A stretch of DNA of 64,000 bases from assembly GCF_042677945.1 (NCBI RefSeq), contig NZ_JBHUDN010000026.1; one strand, given 5' to 3'. Shown here in pieces: positions 33,539-41,862 of the stretch. Source of the DNA: Haloplanus litoreus (lineage in GTDB: Archaea; Halobacteriota; Halobacteria; Halobacteriales; Haloferacaceae). Position 1 is the stretch's first letter. Each line of letters begins with the position of its first letter. The notes beneath the pieces are model-generated. The model searched no databases and was not told the DNA's origin. It was given only the letters and a program-made list of their open reading frames with translations. A program made the translations under genes and the position numbers.

Positions 33539-34975
33539 TCAGTCGAGTCGTTCGGTGGCAGCCACTCGGTATCCTGCCACGTATGCGAAGACTCCTATCG
33601 CAACAATCACGAGGCCCCACGGAACGTATCGTAGCGCGAGCGACCCGATCACGAGATTCGCCGCCGTGTGTGGTGCAAGTGCGACGACCACTGGAATCGG
33701 GGAAAACAGGAGGCCGGTGACAAATGCGAGGTGAAGCGACGTCTCCCTCTGCCGGGTGATCGCGAGCGGGACGAAGTACAACGTCGGAACCACGAGGCTC
33801 ACCAGCCCGTACATCGCGTCGTACCCGGCTGCACCTGCGGCAGCAGCAGGGAAGAGCAGCCACTGGCCTGCGAGAACTGCCGCTGTCGGCCAGAGGAGCA
33901 GACGCGTCACTGCTTCCATCGAACCCGTTGCGCCACTCTCCCTTCCGAGGAGATGTTTTGCCAGCAAGAGTTGACCAGCGACGAGGAGACCCCCCAGAAG
34001 GAGTGCCGGTCCGGCACCCGTCCCCGCGACGATGAAGAGTAGATAGAACAAGAAGTCTCCCAGTTGGTCGGTCACCGGACCAGAGACCCCGACGAGTGTC
34101 TCGACGGTCGCTGCTGTAAGGCCGACAACGGTCAGCGGTCCGGTCACGAGCCCGATTAACTCTAACCGTGAAAGTTCAGTCAGCTGGCTCTCGAACCGCC
34201 GCAGCATCGCGACAACGACGGCGAGGATTGTCAGGGGAGCAACGACGGCGACGAAGTCCTGCGCTTTCAGCTGGGCGACGTCGATGCCGATGCCCAGCGT
34301 CGTCGAAACACTGCTGACGACACCGTCGTCCGGTGCGAACACGACGTGACTCCGAACGCCGAGGGGGTCGTACTGCTCGTCGCTGCCTTCCCACGTGACG
34401 ACGTGATCGGCGGTTGTCGCGTCGGCAGGTGCGTGCGATACGACCGTTCCTGGTGGGCCCTGCATCGTCATCGAATCCGCAGCGAGGTAGAACCACCGCG
34501 CGTCACCTCCGTGCCAGTAGAAGAAATCAACCACGTACACACCACCCACACTCTCGTGGGCCATCCCGGGGACGTCGTATTCTACGATCAGGGTTTCCCC
34601 GTTCATCGACGTGGTGAGCGACTGGGGCTCTTCGGCTGCGACGTATCCGCGGTCAGGCACCTGTTGGACGATACGGTCGCGGAGAGAGTGATTCTCGCGA
34701 AGCGTTTCGACACCGTCACCGGTGAGTCTGACTCGTGCCGTCCAGTGCCCGGTTCCGGATTCGGCGATTCGAATGGAGATCGAACTCGCTGCGATGCTGA
34801 CGTCGACGCCGCTGTCGGCGGCAGTCTCGACGAGCGTGTCGCTACAGACGCCACAGACTGCCTGTGGCGGCGGTCGGGCACTGACAGATACGCCAGCTAC
34901 GGACAGTAGGAGGAGACCCACCAGCACGGTGGCCAACGCCACGCGTACTCCAGTACTCCCGTCGATTCGTTCCAT
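33539..34975 (-). CDS. Membrane protein with signal peptide and external domain
   Basis: This 478-residue protein has a signal peptide (VALATVLVGLLLLSVAGVSV). A Cys-x2-Cys (AVCGVCSDTLVE) and an approximately 200-residue external beta domain (SGTGHWTARVRLTGDGVETL ... VYVVDFFYWHGGDARWFYLA) follow, then about nine membrane helices. The CGVC pair could bind metal or form a disulfide. It resembles other uncharacterised haloarchaeal surface-sensor-like proteins. Neighbours give no further clue. Confidence 0.75.
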   Translation of the reverse strand: MERIDGSTGVRVALATVLVGLLLLSVAGVSVSARPPPQAVCGVCSDTLVETAADSGVDVSIAASSISIRIAESGTGHWTARVRLTGDGVETLRENHSLRDRIVQQVPDRGYVAAEEPQSLTTSMNGETLIVEYDVPGMAHESVGGVYVVDFFYWHGGDARWFYLAADSMTMQGPPGTVVSHAPADATTADHVVTWEGSDEQYDPLGVRSHVVFAPDDGVVSSVSTTLGIGIDVAQLKAQDFVAVVAPLTILAVVVAMLRRFESQLTELSRLELIGLVTGPLTVVGLTAATVETLVGVSGPVTDQLGDFLFYLLFIVAGTGAGPALLLGGLLVAGQLLLAKHLLGRESGATGSMEAVTRLLLWPTAAVLAGQWLLFPAAAAGAAGYDAMYGLVSLVVPTLYFVPLAITRQRETSLHLAFVTGLLFSPIPVVVALAPHTAANLVIGSLALRYVPWGLVIVAIGVFAYVAGYRVAATERLD

Positions 34976-35038
34976 CGTCGCAGCCTCTTGGTACGATGTC
35001 GAGAGACGCCACGGGTATGAATCACCTTGGTTAGTCGC

Positions 35039-35413
35039 TCAGGTGGTGGTGAATTCGTCATAGACTGCGACAGGGAACGTTAGCATGAACGTCGACACGA
35101 CGCTACCGATGACTGCCGCGAGTAGCCCAACGACGATCAGAAGAGGCACCGACAGCGTCGGCAGGCCAGAAACCGATGTAGATTCGGGACGCGCAAGTAG
35201 CGAGACGCCACCGCCGAGAGCGCCAATGACCATCGCGAGCAGCGTATACCCAACCGTTGCTAAGAGGTTCGTGCGGACAACGCGATAACTTCGTTTGAAC
35301 GAAGCGATCGCGGACGCGCCATCGATAACGATAGCCTGGCCGTAAAATTGGACGAAGAACGCCACGAGGAGATACACCAGTACCGCGATGGCAACTAGGC
35401 CGACAAACACCAT
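35039..35413 (-). pseudogene. Truncated DUF7847 paralogue
   Basis: The 124-codon reading from ATG 35413 (MVFVGLVAIAVLVYLLVAFF then VQFYGQAIVIDGASAIASFK) aligns with the last half of the 269-residue DUF7847 protein at 25692 (VLAYLLVLFFVQFYSQAIVI then DDLGAVGGLKHS). About 140 N-terminal residues are missing. An extension of the frame to 35530 does not restore them. Probably inactive, though a short four-helix protein could be made. Confidence 0.6.
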
Positions 35414-35566
35414 CCTGACGGCGTCGTGGGTCAAGAACGCGCGTGGGGAGAGAGCCTCACCGAAGCGTATACTACCTAGCCGAGACGGTCGATCCCCACA
35501 GAGATCTGATCGTCGTTTGAGTCTACGCAACTTATATACTGTTTCTGGAACACCCCCTAGAAACGA

Positions 35567-36010
35567 ATGGACTCGTCATCTCTTCGTCACAGACTCCCCG
35601 AATCGTGGCGGATTGCGATTATCGGGGCAGTCGCCTCGCTACCCGTCGCTGGCGTACTAAACTGGCTGCCAAACTCGGAAGCGACCATTGGCGGCGGTGT
35701 CATGATACTTGGAGCGTTCATCGCTGGGGTCGTCGCTACAACCCGCTCGACAGATCCGGATGCCGCTGGACTCCGTACTGGATTCCTCGGGGGTGTCCTC
35801 GCCGTGCTCTCGTTGATTGTAGCGGTAGTCGGTACAGCGGCTAGTGGTTCAATGGCGGCATGGCCCCTGTCTAGAGTCGTATTCTGGATCTTCGCCAGTG
35901 GGCTAGTCCTGTGTATCGCTCCCGTGTTCGGTCTGGTATGCGGTCGTATTGGTGGGTGGGTGGCAACCACTGTTGGCTCACGAAAAACGATGGGGACGAA
36001 CGCGTCCTAA
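35567..36010 (+). CDS. DUF5518-like membrane protein
   Basis: This 147-residue protein has four helices and the DUF5518-type pattern: WRIAIIGAVASLPVAGVLNW, then GGVMILGAFIAGVVATTRST then DPDAAGLRTGFLGGVLAV, and a final GLVCGRIGGWVATTV. Members of this family are haloarchaeal membrane proteins of unknown role. The ATG at 35567 gives the usual length. It diverges from the truncated DUF7847 gene. Confidence 0.75.
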   Translation: MDSSSLRHRLPESWRIAIIGAVASLPVAGVLNWLPNSEATIGGGVMILGAFIAGVVATTRSTDPDAAGLRTGFLGGVLAVLSLIVAVVGTAASGSMAAWPLSRVVFWIFASGLVLCIAPVFGLVCGRIGGWVATTVGSRKTMGTNAS

Positions 36011-36062
36011 TCCCGAGATAATCCGGAGGAGGAATTGTCGAAATCCTCACACAGTGATCGGT

Positions 36063-36089
36063 TTCAGTAGCCGTGCTGAATACAGTGCA
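36063..36089. repeat. Palindromic repeat (TTTCAG..CTGAATA type)
   Basis: TTTCAGTAGCCGTGCTGAATA is a degenerate relative of the palindrome at 30117-30136. It lies about 55 bp after the DUF5518-like gene. A further half copy (CGTGCTGACTAC) is near 36428. The set may be MITE or IS-end debris. Confidence 0.35.
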
Positions 36090-36155
36090 CGCATTAAGCA
36101 GTCCAAATTGGCGGCCAGAATGAATGGGATGTGGTTAGTACAGATTGCTCACCTA

Positions 36156-36377
36156 TCAATTCGAATACTCCGACATGCGGCGGATGGCTTCGTTAAGAAC
36201 GACGACAACAGTTATTAGAACGCCTATGAAAAAGAGAGGTAATAGCGAGCCATCCGTGGGTTCTGTGCCAATGATGGAGAGCTGGATAGCGATAGCCATC
36301 AAAAGAATGTCTTTCGCCCGTTTTTCTTCCATATCGCGTCGAATCGTACGACACAACTTAGAATATGCGGTTGACAA
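36156..36377 (-). CDS. Small two-helix membrane protein
   Basis: This 73-residue protein (MSTAYSKLCRTIRRDMEEKR then AKDILLMAIAIQLSIIG) has two helices (ILLMAIAIQLSIIG, LLPLFFIGVLITVVVVLNEA) and a basic amphipathic N-terminus. The ATG at 36377 is the natural start. Unknown function. Confidence 0.6.
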   Translation of the reverse strand: MSTAYSKLCRTIRRDMEEKRAKDILLMAIAIQLSIIGTEPTDGSLLPLFFIGVLITVVVVLNEAIRRMSEYSN

Positions 36378-36582
36378 GTATATCCCCTCTAACGGCTTAT
36401 TCAGAAATCACTTGTAGACACCGTTCCCGTGCTGACTACATCCTCTGTATCTCGCACATCGATACTATCTGACGATGAGGGTTTCAACAGGGCCTGTGAA
36501 AAAACAAATGCTCTGTTGGGAGTCCGATTCGTGAATCCGATTGCCTCTCAAGCAAGGCGAAGAATCGAAGCCTACTGTCGTC

Positions 36583-37536
36583 CTACTGCTCAGTGATTGG
36601 ATTCCACTGTGTCACACGTTCGTCGATTTGTAACTGTCCGTCCCGCCAGCGGACGTACGCGAGAAGTAATAGGCCACCGAGAAGGGCAAAGATGACGTGG
36701 ACGAGTCCCTCCTCGCCGATCCATGTATCCGGCCCGACGAGCTCGAGAACGACGAGTTCGGGCGTGACTTGAGAGACTCCGAGTCCGAGAAGGCCCTGTG
36801 AGAAGTTGTAGAACACGTGAAAGCCGATGGGAAGTGCGAGATTACCGGAGAGTGCGTACACGCTCCCGAGCACGAGACCAGCAATCGCGTAGTACCCATA
36901 CTGACTGACGTGAGTTACCTTCCCGCCGTGTAGTGTCGCGAAGACGAGCGTGCTGAGGAGGACGGCCAGAAGTACGGCTGGCTTCCGACCCACATATCCT
37001 GCTCCGCCTTCTGCGAGGTTCTTCAACATGGTCGCTCGGAAGATGAATTCCTCCCAGATTGCCGCGACAGCGATATACGCGAACGTGACGATCACCGCCG
37101 GAACGAACGGGAGAACACCGGGGGTTTCGGCGAATCCGGTCACGGAAACCCAGCCAGCCTGAAGGGACATCACGAGAGCCCCGGCGTTGACTGCGAGGCC
37201 CGTCCCGCTCCCAACGGCGACCGCTTTCCACCACTCACGGTCGAACGACAGACCGTAGTCGACGACCGGACGTCGATCGAGAAGCCTCGCGGCGACGAGG
37301 AGCCCCCCAACGAGAACGACTATCAAGCCGATCAGCTCGAGCAACTCGCGGATTGGATGCTCGAACCGAGCTCGAACCGCCGTCTGGATGACCGCGAGAG
37401 CCAGAAACGTCAGGACGAGAGGTAACAGCGCCCGAATCGGGGCCCGAAGTCGTCGATCGTCGTGGTTCCAAACAGGCCAGGTAAGCCAGTAACGGACGCG
37501 CCACGTAGGCCTGCCTTGGGTCTCTGTGGAGGGCAT
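36583..37536 (-). CDS. CPBP/CAAX-type intramembrane protease
   Basis: This 317-residue membrane protein has AIWEEFIFRATMLKNL (motif 1), FATLHGGKVTH (motif 2 His) and GFHVFYNFSQG (motif 3 His/Asn). Eight or nine helices are predicted. The start MPSTETQGRPTWRV at 37536 is chosen; in-frame ATGs at 37557 and 37617 lie inside the shared promoter with the divergent HTH gene. It belongs to the subgroup with WEE-x2-FR. Confidence 0.92.
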   Translation of the reverse strand: MPSTETQGRPTWRVRYWLTWPVWNHDDRRLRAPIRALLPLVLTFLALAVIQTAVRARFEHPIRELLELIGLIVVLVGGLLVAARLLDRRPVVDYGLSFDREWWKAVAVGSGTGLAVNAGALVMSLQAGWVSVTGFAETPGVLPFVPAVIVTFAYIAVAAIWEEFIFRATMLKNLAEGGAGYVGRKPAVLLAVLLSTLVFATLHGGKVTHVSQYGYYAIAGLVLGSVYALSGNLALPIGFHVFYNFSQGLLGLGVSQVTPELVVLELVGPDTWIGEEGLVHVIFALLGGLLLLAYVRWRDGQLQIDERVTQWNPITEQ

Positions 37537-37636
37537 ACGCAACTGGAGAGCGGGCATCACAGTAGCACCCCAGCATCGGCTTCCGATCCAGAAGTCGGGA
37601 GGGCTTTTTATTTGCAACCACTCTCAGGGAGACAGT

Positions 37637-37981
37637 ATGGACGGGGATGGCGACGATGAACTCCTCGCGTTGCTCGACGACGAGTACGCGCGAGCCATCC
37701 TCGCCGAACTCACCACAGAACCGATGTCCGCCTCCGAACTCTGCACAGCCTGTGACATGTCCGATCCGACAGCGTACCGGCGCCTCGAACGGTTACAGGA
37801 GGCCGATCTCGTGGCCGAACAACAGACGATCGATCCCGAGGGCCACCACTACAAGCGATACGTGGCGACCGTAGACGAAGTGTCGGTCACGTTCGAAGAT
37901 GGTGCGTACGAAGTGGCCGTGACGAGATCCGCGACGAATCCGGCCGACCGATTCACGGACCTGTTCGAGGGGTTGTCCTGA
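37637..37981 (+). CDS. ArsR-like winged-helix regulator
   Basis: This 114-residue protein contains one winged HTH domain (DDELLALLDDEYARAILAEL, PMSASELCTACDMSDPTAYR then RLERLQEADLVAE) and a C-terminal beta region (YVATVDEVSVTFEDGAYEVA). The frame extends upstream to 37526, but a TTTTTATTT box near 37604-37612 places the transcript start near the ATG at 37637. It is followed directly by two small membrane proteins whose starts touch or overlap the preceding stops. Confidence 0.88.
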   Translation: MDGDGDDELLALLDDEYARAILAELTTEPMSASELCTACDMSDPTAYRRLERLQEADLVAEQQTIDPEGHHYKRYVATVDEVSVTFEDGAYEVAVTRSATNPADRFTDLFEGLS

Positions 37982-38311
37982 ATGCTGGACGTGTTGTTAC
38001 AACTACGTTCGCCATCGTCGGACCCGGTGATCGCACTCACCGTCGTTCTCCTGACGCTGTTGTCGATCAGTCTCTCTGTCGGAATCGCCCTCGTACTCCT
38101 TCGCGGCTATCGTCGGGGGCCAGGACACCCCGGAATGCTGTATCTCGCGCTCGGCCTGATTCTGCTCACGACCGTTCCGGAACTCCTTCGAGTCGGACTG
38201 CCGACTCTCACGGGCGTGGGTACAGTCGGCCGGTCTGTACTCGTGAGCGGGAGCGAGCTTACTGGGTTAGGAGTCATCCTCTGGGTGGTCTACGGAGGTG
38301 GGTCCCAGTGA
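37982..38311 (+). CDS. DUF7521-like small membrane protein
   Basis: This 109-residue protein has three helices (VIALTVVLLTLLSISLSVGI, MLYLALGLILLTTVPELLRV, VLVSGSELTGLGVILWVVYG) with a basic loop RGYRRGP after the first. Its ATG directly follows the regulator's TGA. The layout matches the haloarchaeal DUF7521 proteins that accompany HTH genes; a role as a membrane partner of the regulator is inference. Confidence 0.78.
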   Translation: MLDVLLQLRSPSSDPVIALTVVLLTLLSISLSVGIALVLLRGYRRGPGHPGMLYLALGLILLTTVPELLRVGLPTLTGVGTVGRSVLVSGSELTGLGVILWVVYGGGSQ

Positions 38312-38610
38312 TACCTGTGCCTCTGAGTACAGAGGTTCTCTCGCCCGGCAGTATTGCGTGGCTCTCGCGAGGATTGACCGCTCTCATCGGTCTGTTCGTC
38401 GCACTGCTGGCGTATCGCGGCTTCAAACGAAATGACGCCCCGAAGATGCGCTTACTCGCCCTCGGGATCGGACTTCTGACGACAGGAGTATTCCTGACAG
38501 TTACAGTCGCGAACGTCGCAGGAGCTGACACGGGAGGTATTCTGATAGCACGTGGGATCGTAACCGTGACTGGCCTCTGTGCCGTGCTACTGGCGCTTCT
38601 GTATCGGTAA
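38308..38610 (+). CDS. DUF7521-like small membrane protein
   Basis: This 100-residue protein starts with GTG at 38308, overlapping the preceding TGA (GTGA). It has three helices (RGLTALIGLFVALLAYRGFK, MRLLALGIGLLTTGVFLTVT, GIVTVTGLCAVLLALLYR) and the same basic-loop layout as its neighbour. The three genes form a tightly coupled operon, similar in content to the membrane-protein/HTH pair at 12.0-12.9 kb. Confidence 0.78.
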   Translation: MIPVPLSTEVLSPGSIAWLSRGLTALIGLFVALLAYRGFKRNDAPKMRLLALGIGLLTTGVFLTVTVANVAGADTGGILIARGIVTVTGLCAVLLALLYR

Positions 38611-38684
38611 TTCAATTATCGATCGATGCGAGCCGAGAACAGAGCAGGCGACAGATTAACACCGCACTCTCTGAAAGGACCGGT

Positions 38685-39620
38685 ATGGCCCTCCATCGGC
38701 GAACAGCCCTCCAACTCGCCGGAACGACGATAGCCACAGCTCTCGCAGGTTGTGCCTCATTCACGTCGGGCACGTCCACGACTGAGAAGAACGAGTACAC
38801 GCTCACGCTCGACCGTATCGAGCAATCGCTCGTCGAGTACGTCCGCTATCAACCAGGCGATTCAGTGTACGATCAACCCGCTCACCGTGCCTTGTCCGAG
38901 ATTCTCCCCGACGGCAGACACACGACGTCTGGCTACAAGCCACTTCCAGAGGACGCATACGTCGCTCACGATGGCCGGTACTATCAGACGAAAATCGTCG
39001 TCACTGGCGAACAGCGGATGGAACGGCCGTTCGTCCGGGTGACTCCGACCCCTGAAGAGCAGGTCCCTGCGGATGTCCCCGCGGTCGACTCACTCGCCCA
39101 ACCAGTGGGCCGCGTAATCAAGATTCTCCACAGCCACACCGTTTCTGACGGGGAAAGCGGGAGTGCTGACCTACTCCACGACGACGCGTACGTCCTCCGG
39201 CGACCGTACGAACTGAACAGTCGGCTGACCGACGATCTCGACGGAGAAATCGTCGCGATGGACGCCGACGGCCACTGGGCCTACCGAATCGATGTCGCTA
39301 CCGAGCACCTCGCCGAACCCGCCTACACGACACTCGCAATCGAAGTCGCAGATACTGAGGACGCGTTCCGCGACATTGCATTCGCCGCCAGAATCGATAC
39401 CCGACTCGACCCAACCGAACTCGACAAGCCGGTCCGACAGTTACTAGAGCAAAGTGTCGCCCGGGATAGGTACCGAGAAACCACCCCACTCTCCACGGAG
39501 TACACGAACCTGATCGACGCGCTTGATCTCGAACACGTCGAGACTGCCTCGAACGGCCATCACCTCTGGTACGACGACACGCTGTACCGATACGGCCTGT
39601 ACATCAACGACGCGGACTAG
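38685..39620 (+). CDS. Tat lipoprotein, hypothetical
   Basis: This 311-residue protein starts MALHRRTALQLAGTTIATAL then AGCAS: an RR motif, a short hydrophobic stretch and lipobox LAGC give a Tat-exported lipoprotein modified at about Cys23. The mature part is acidic, with no motif I know (GYKPLPEDAYVAHDGRYYQT, HHLWYDDTLYRYGLYIND). It is followed by a membrane protein on the same strand. Confidence 0.82.
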   Translation: MALHRRTALQLAGTTIATALAGCASFTSGTSTTEKNEYTLTLDRIEQSLVEYVRYQPGDSVYDQPAHRALSEILPDGRHTTSGYKPLPEDAYVAHDGRYYQTKIVVTGEQRMERPFVRVTPTPEEQVPADVPAVDSLAQPVGRVIKILHSHTVSDGESGSADLLHDDAYVLRRPYELNSRLTDDLDGEIVAMDADGHWAYRIDVATEHLAEPAYTTLAIEVADTEDAFRDIAFAARIDTRLDPTELDKPVRQLLEQSVARDRYRETTPLSTEYTNLIDALDLEHVETASNGHHLWYDDTLYRYGLYINDAD

Positions 39621-39685
39621 TTATCGGGGATTTTCGCTTCGAGAGACGGCTGATGTTTACCACCTCTCCCCGCCTACAGTCACTC

Positions 39686-40165
39686 ATGGTCTCTCGACGA
39701 ACACTCCGAAACGCCCTCCTCGGCCGTGACGTCGCCATCGCCTACGCGATCATCGTCGCCCTGTATTTTCTGAAATTTATTCCGTTCCAACCCACACAGA
39801 TTCCACCCTATCTCTTGATCGTTGCCTACGACTTGGTCGAAGTAGCGCTTCCAGTTCTCACTCCGTACTACCCGATCGTATTCCCACTGTTCCTGTACGT
39901 ACTGGCCGTTAGTGGGGCAAGTCTCACTCGAATATTTCGTGCCACCGATGGTCAACAGTCAGCATGGCTGCAGACACTCGGTGGGGTCTGTCTCGTCGTC
40001 GGAGTCATCTCACTCGGGTTCGGCGCGTTCGTCGGCGGCCCTCTCGTCTCCCCGACAGATAATCCGACACCGCTGGCGATTACTGGTGCGACGGGAATCG
40101 TGTTTCTCGGGGTGGCATGGTGGTTGCTCGGTCGCCCGACTGTACAATCCCCCACTCCTGCCTGA
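39686..40165 (+). CDS. Four-helix membrane protein, hypothetical
   Basis: This 159-residue protein (MVSRRTLRNALLGRDVAIAY...) has four helices, including YYPIVFPLFLYVLAVSGASL and LGGVCLVVGVISLGFGAFVG. The ATG at 39686 follows a basic N-terminal pattern; the frame is open from 39653. Its last 214 bp overlap, antisense, the end of the minus-strand reading 39952-40905. Confidence 0.68.
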   Translation: MVSRRTLRNALLGRDVAIAYAIIVALYFLKFIPFQPTQIPPYLLIVAYDLVEVALPVLTPYYPIVFPLFLYVLAVSGASLTRIFRATDGQQSAWLQTLGGVCLVVGVISLGFGAFVGGPLVSPTDNPTPLAITGATGIVFLGVAWWLLGRPTVQSPTPA

Positions 40166-40905
40166 GCGAACACAACACTCCTCGAAGGGAATTTTCGAAG
40201 CTCGTTTAGACGCCAAAGCGAACGACTCAGTTCCTGTGTGAATGCCTTCAGTTCGACTGCTTGCTCGTTTCTCGTATAACGAGTCGAGCCGTTGCTACGT
40301 CTCGTTCTGAGGCCCCTGAGAACTCCTTTCGTGAACCCTGCTCCGAACGTTGCGTCAACGGGGGAATCGCTCGTCTTGAGTGGCTCGTCACGGTCCACGA
40401 TGGTGACGAAGCGAGGGGTGTGAGCGTCTCCCGTCGCGGCATCGAACGTTAGATGCCACCGGTGCCGTCCGGTCGACCGAGTAGTACCTAAATAGAGATT
40501 CGAATCGACATCACCGTCGTCAGCGGGAACGACGTCTCCGACGTGGGAGACGAGCGATCCGGAACGCCAGGCGTGTTCGACTGTCAGCGACTTCGTTTTC
40601 CACCGGCTCGTCGCATCGTAGTTCGAACCAGGGATGAGTCGATACCGTGTGATGAGGGCGTACCGACCAGTCGATTCGAAATCGAGAATCGACGCGTGCT
40701 GTCTGACGGTACCGTACCGTTCGTTTCCCGCTGTCGTCGTGTCGGTGGCCACGGTGAGACGGGGCCAGTCCCGCGCTTGGGATACCGGCTCCTCGGCATA
40801 CTTGGCTGGTGGAGCGGGGGGTTCGTCTGAGAGCCCACTCGCACCTCCTAGAACGCCAACGGCCCCCGCGCTGGCGGCTAGTCCGAGAAGCGTGCGACGT
40901 TGCAT
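39952..40905 (-). CDS. Exported hypothetical protein with doubtful C-terminus
   Basis: The frame starts MQRRTLLGLAASAGAVGVLG then GASG, a twin-arginine-like export signal. About 240 residues of plausible acidic, beta-rich protein follow (RYALITRYRLIPGSNYDATS, VEHAWRSGSLVSHVGDVVPA, RHRWHLTFDAATGDAHTPRF). The last 70 or so codons (below about 40170) run antisense to the membrane protein gene and look random. Either the true stop was lost by mutation or a frameshift lies near 40200-40250. Function unknown. Confidence 0.6.
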   Translation of the reverse strand: MQRRTLLGLAASAGAVGVLGGASGLSDEPPAPPAKYAEEPVSQARDWPRLTVATDTTTAGNERYGTVRQHASILDFESTGRYALITRYRLIPGSNYDATSRWKTKSLTVEHAWRSGSLVSHVGDVVPADDGDVDSNLYLGTTRSTGRHRWHLTFDAATGDAHTPRFVTIVDRDEPLKTSDSPVDATFGAGFTKGVLRGLRTRRSNGSTRYTRNEQAVELKAFTQELSRSLWRLNELRKFPSRSVVFAQAGVGDCTVGRPSNHHATPRNTIPVAPVIASGVGLSVGETRGPPTNAPNPSEMTPTTRQTPPSVCSHADC

Positions 40906-41056
40906 CGGTTCGAGAGAGTCTCGCTGAGATAGAATATCTGTTGGAAACGCCCAAAGAGGTGACTGCCGTAACGTGACGGTCGATACACAGCCCCGATCAC
41001 GGAGGAACGAGCTGTTATCTGTATCTGAATGCGGCCACCGCTCTTGTTGGATAAAA

Positions 41057-41389
41057 CTACGTTGTACGACCGGCTCTAGCCCGGGTTCCAATCGCATAGA
41101 TGAAACAACCCAGCGCGCTGAACGCGGTTCCGATGGTCAACAGCCACACCAGTAGTTCGTACGGAGTCCGAACGACCAGTGGCTTGCCCAATAGCAGCAG
41201 ATACTGACGATACAACGCACTATCGAACGCGAATACCACGACGAACCCCGTGAGACTCAGGATTCCAACCCCGAGAGTCCACACCGCTTTCGTTCGAACC
41301 GGGAGCTCTCGGCGATGCGCATCACCGAAGACAACAGCCATCGTAAGAAGCACGATTGGCGGTGACAAGAGTATCGGATGGAGGGCCAT
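41057..41389 (-). CDS. Three-helix membrane protein, hypothetical
   Basis: This 110-residue protein has helices ILLSPPIVLLTMAVVFGDAH, AVWTLGVGILSLTGFVVVFA and YELLVWLLTIGTAFSALGCF, with a basic C-terminal tail. The ATG at 41389 is well placed. No family recognised. Confidence 0.65.
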   Translation of the reverse strand: MALHPILLSPPIVLLTMAVVFGDAHRRELPVRTKAVWTLGVGILSLTGFVVVFAFDSALYRQYLLLLGKPLVVRTPYELLVWLLTIGTAFSALGCFIYAIGTRARAGRTT

Positions 41390-41521
41390 GTTCGAGAGCG
41401 TGGGCAGAAATGAAGATAAATCCAGGGTACGGCAGCATCTAGTCTGGATTCACTGCGCAGAGAGCGGTTGTGAGTAATCCAAAGGAATTTGCAGACATCC
41501 ACAGCACCGTAGGTACGCAAT

Positions 41522-41704
41522 ATGGATAATTCCACCATCATTCAGTTAACGACTCTCTGGTTCGTCATTCTGATATTCATACAAACCGGATCTGGTGGCT
41601 CAGGGGCGCTACTCAACGCAATCGGGATTCTGTCGATTCTCCTCGCCTACATCATTCCCGTTACAATCCTTGGTCTCCTCGCTATTCGACTGCTCGAAGA
41701 GTAA
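41522..41704 (+). CDS. Small two-helix membrane protein
   Basis: This 60-residue protein (MDNSTIIQLTTLWFVILIFI ... LLAYIIPVTILGLLAIRLLE) has two helices joined by a Gly/Ser-rich turn. The ATG at 41522 is the only start. Unknown function. Confidence 0.6.
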   Translation: MDNSTIIQLTTLWFVILIFIQTGSGGSGALLNAIGILSILLAYIIPVTILGLLAIRLLEE

Positions 41705-41862
41705 TAGATATCACCCCAGATTACGCGTTTACTGCCAGCAGCAAACGAACATATTGTTTCAACTCCTTCATTCGGACGCCAAGGAGACGAGTTGTTGACT
41801 GATTGAGGGCTGTTATAGATCGAACGCAGACGGTTACCCGGGTCGTACGAGCTGTGTGAGAA

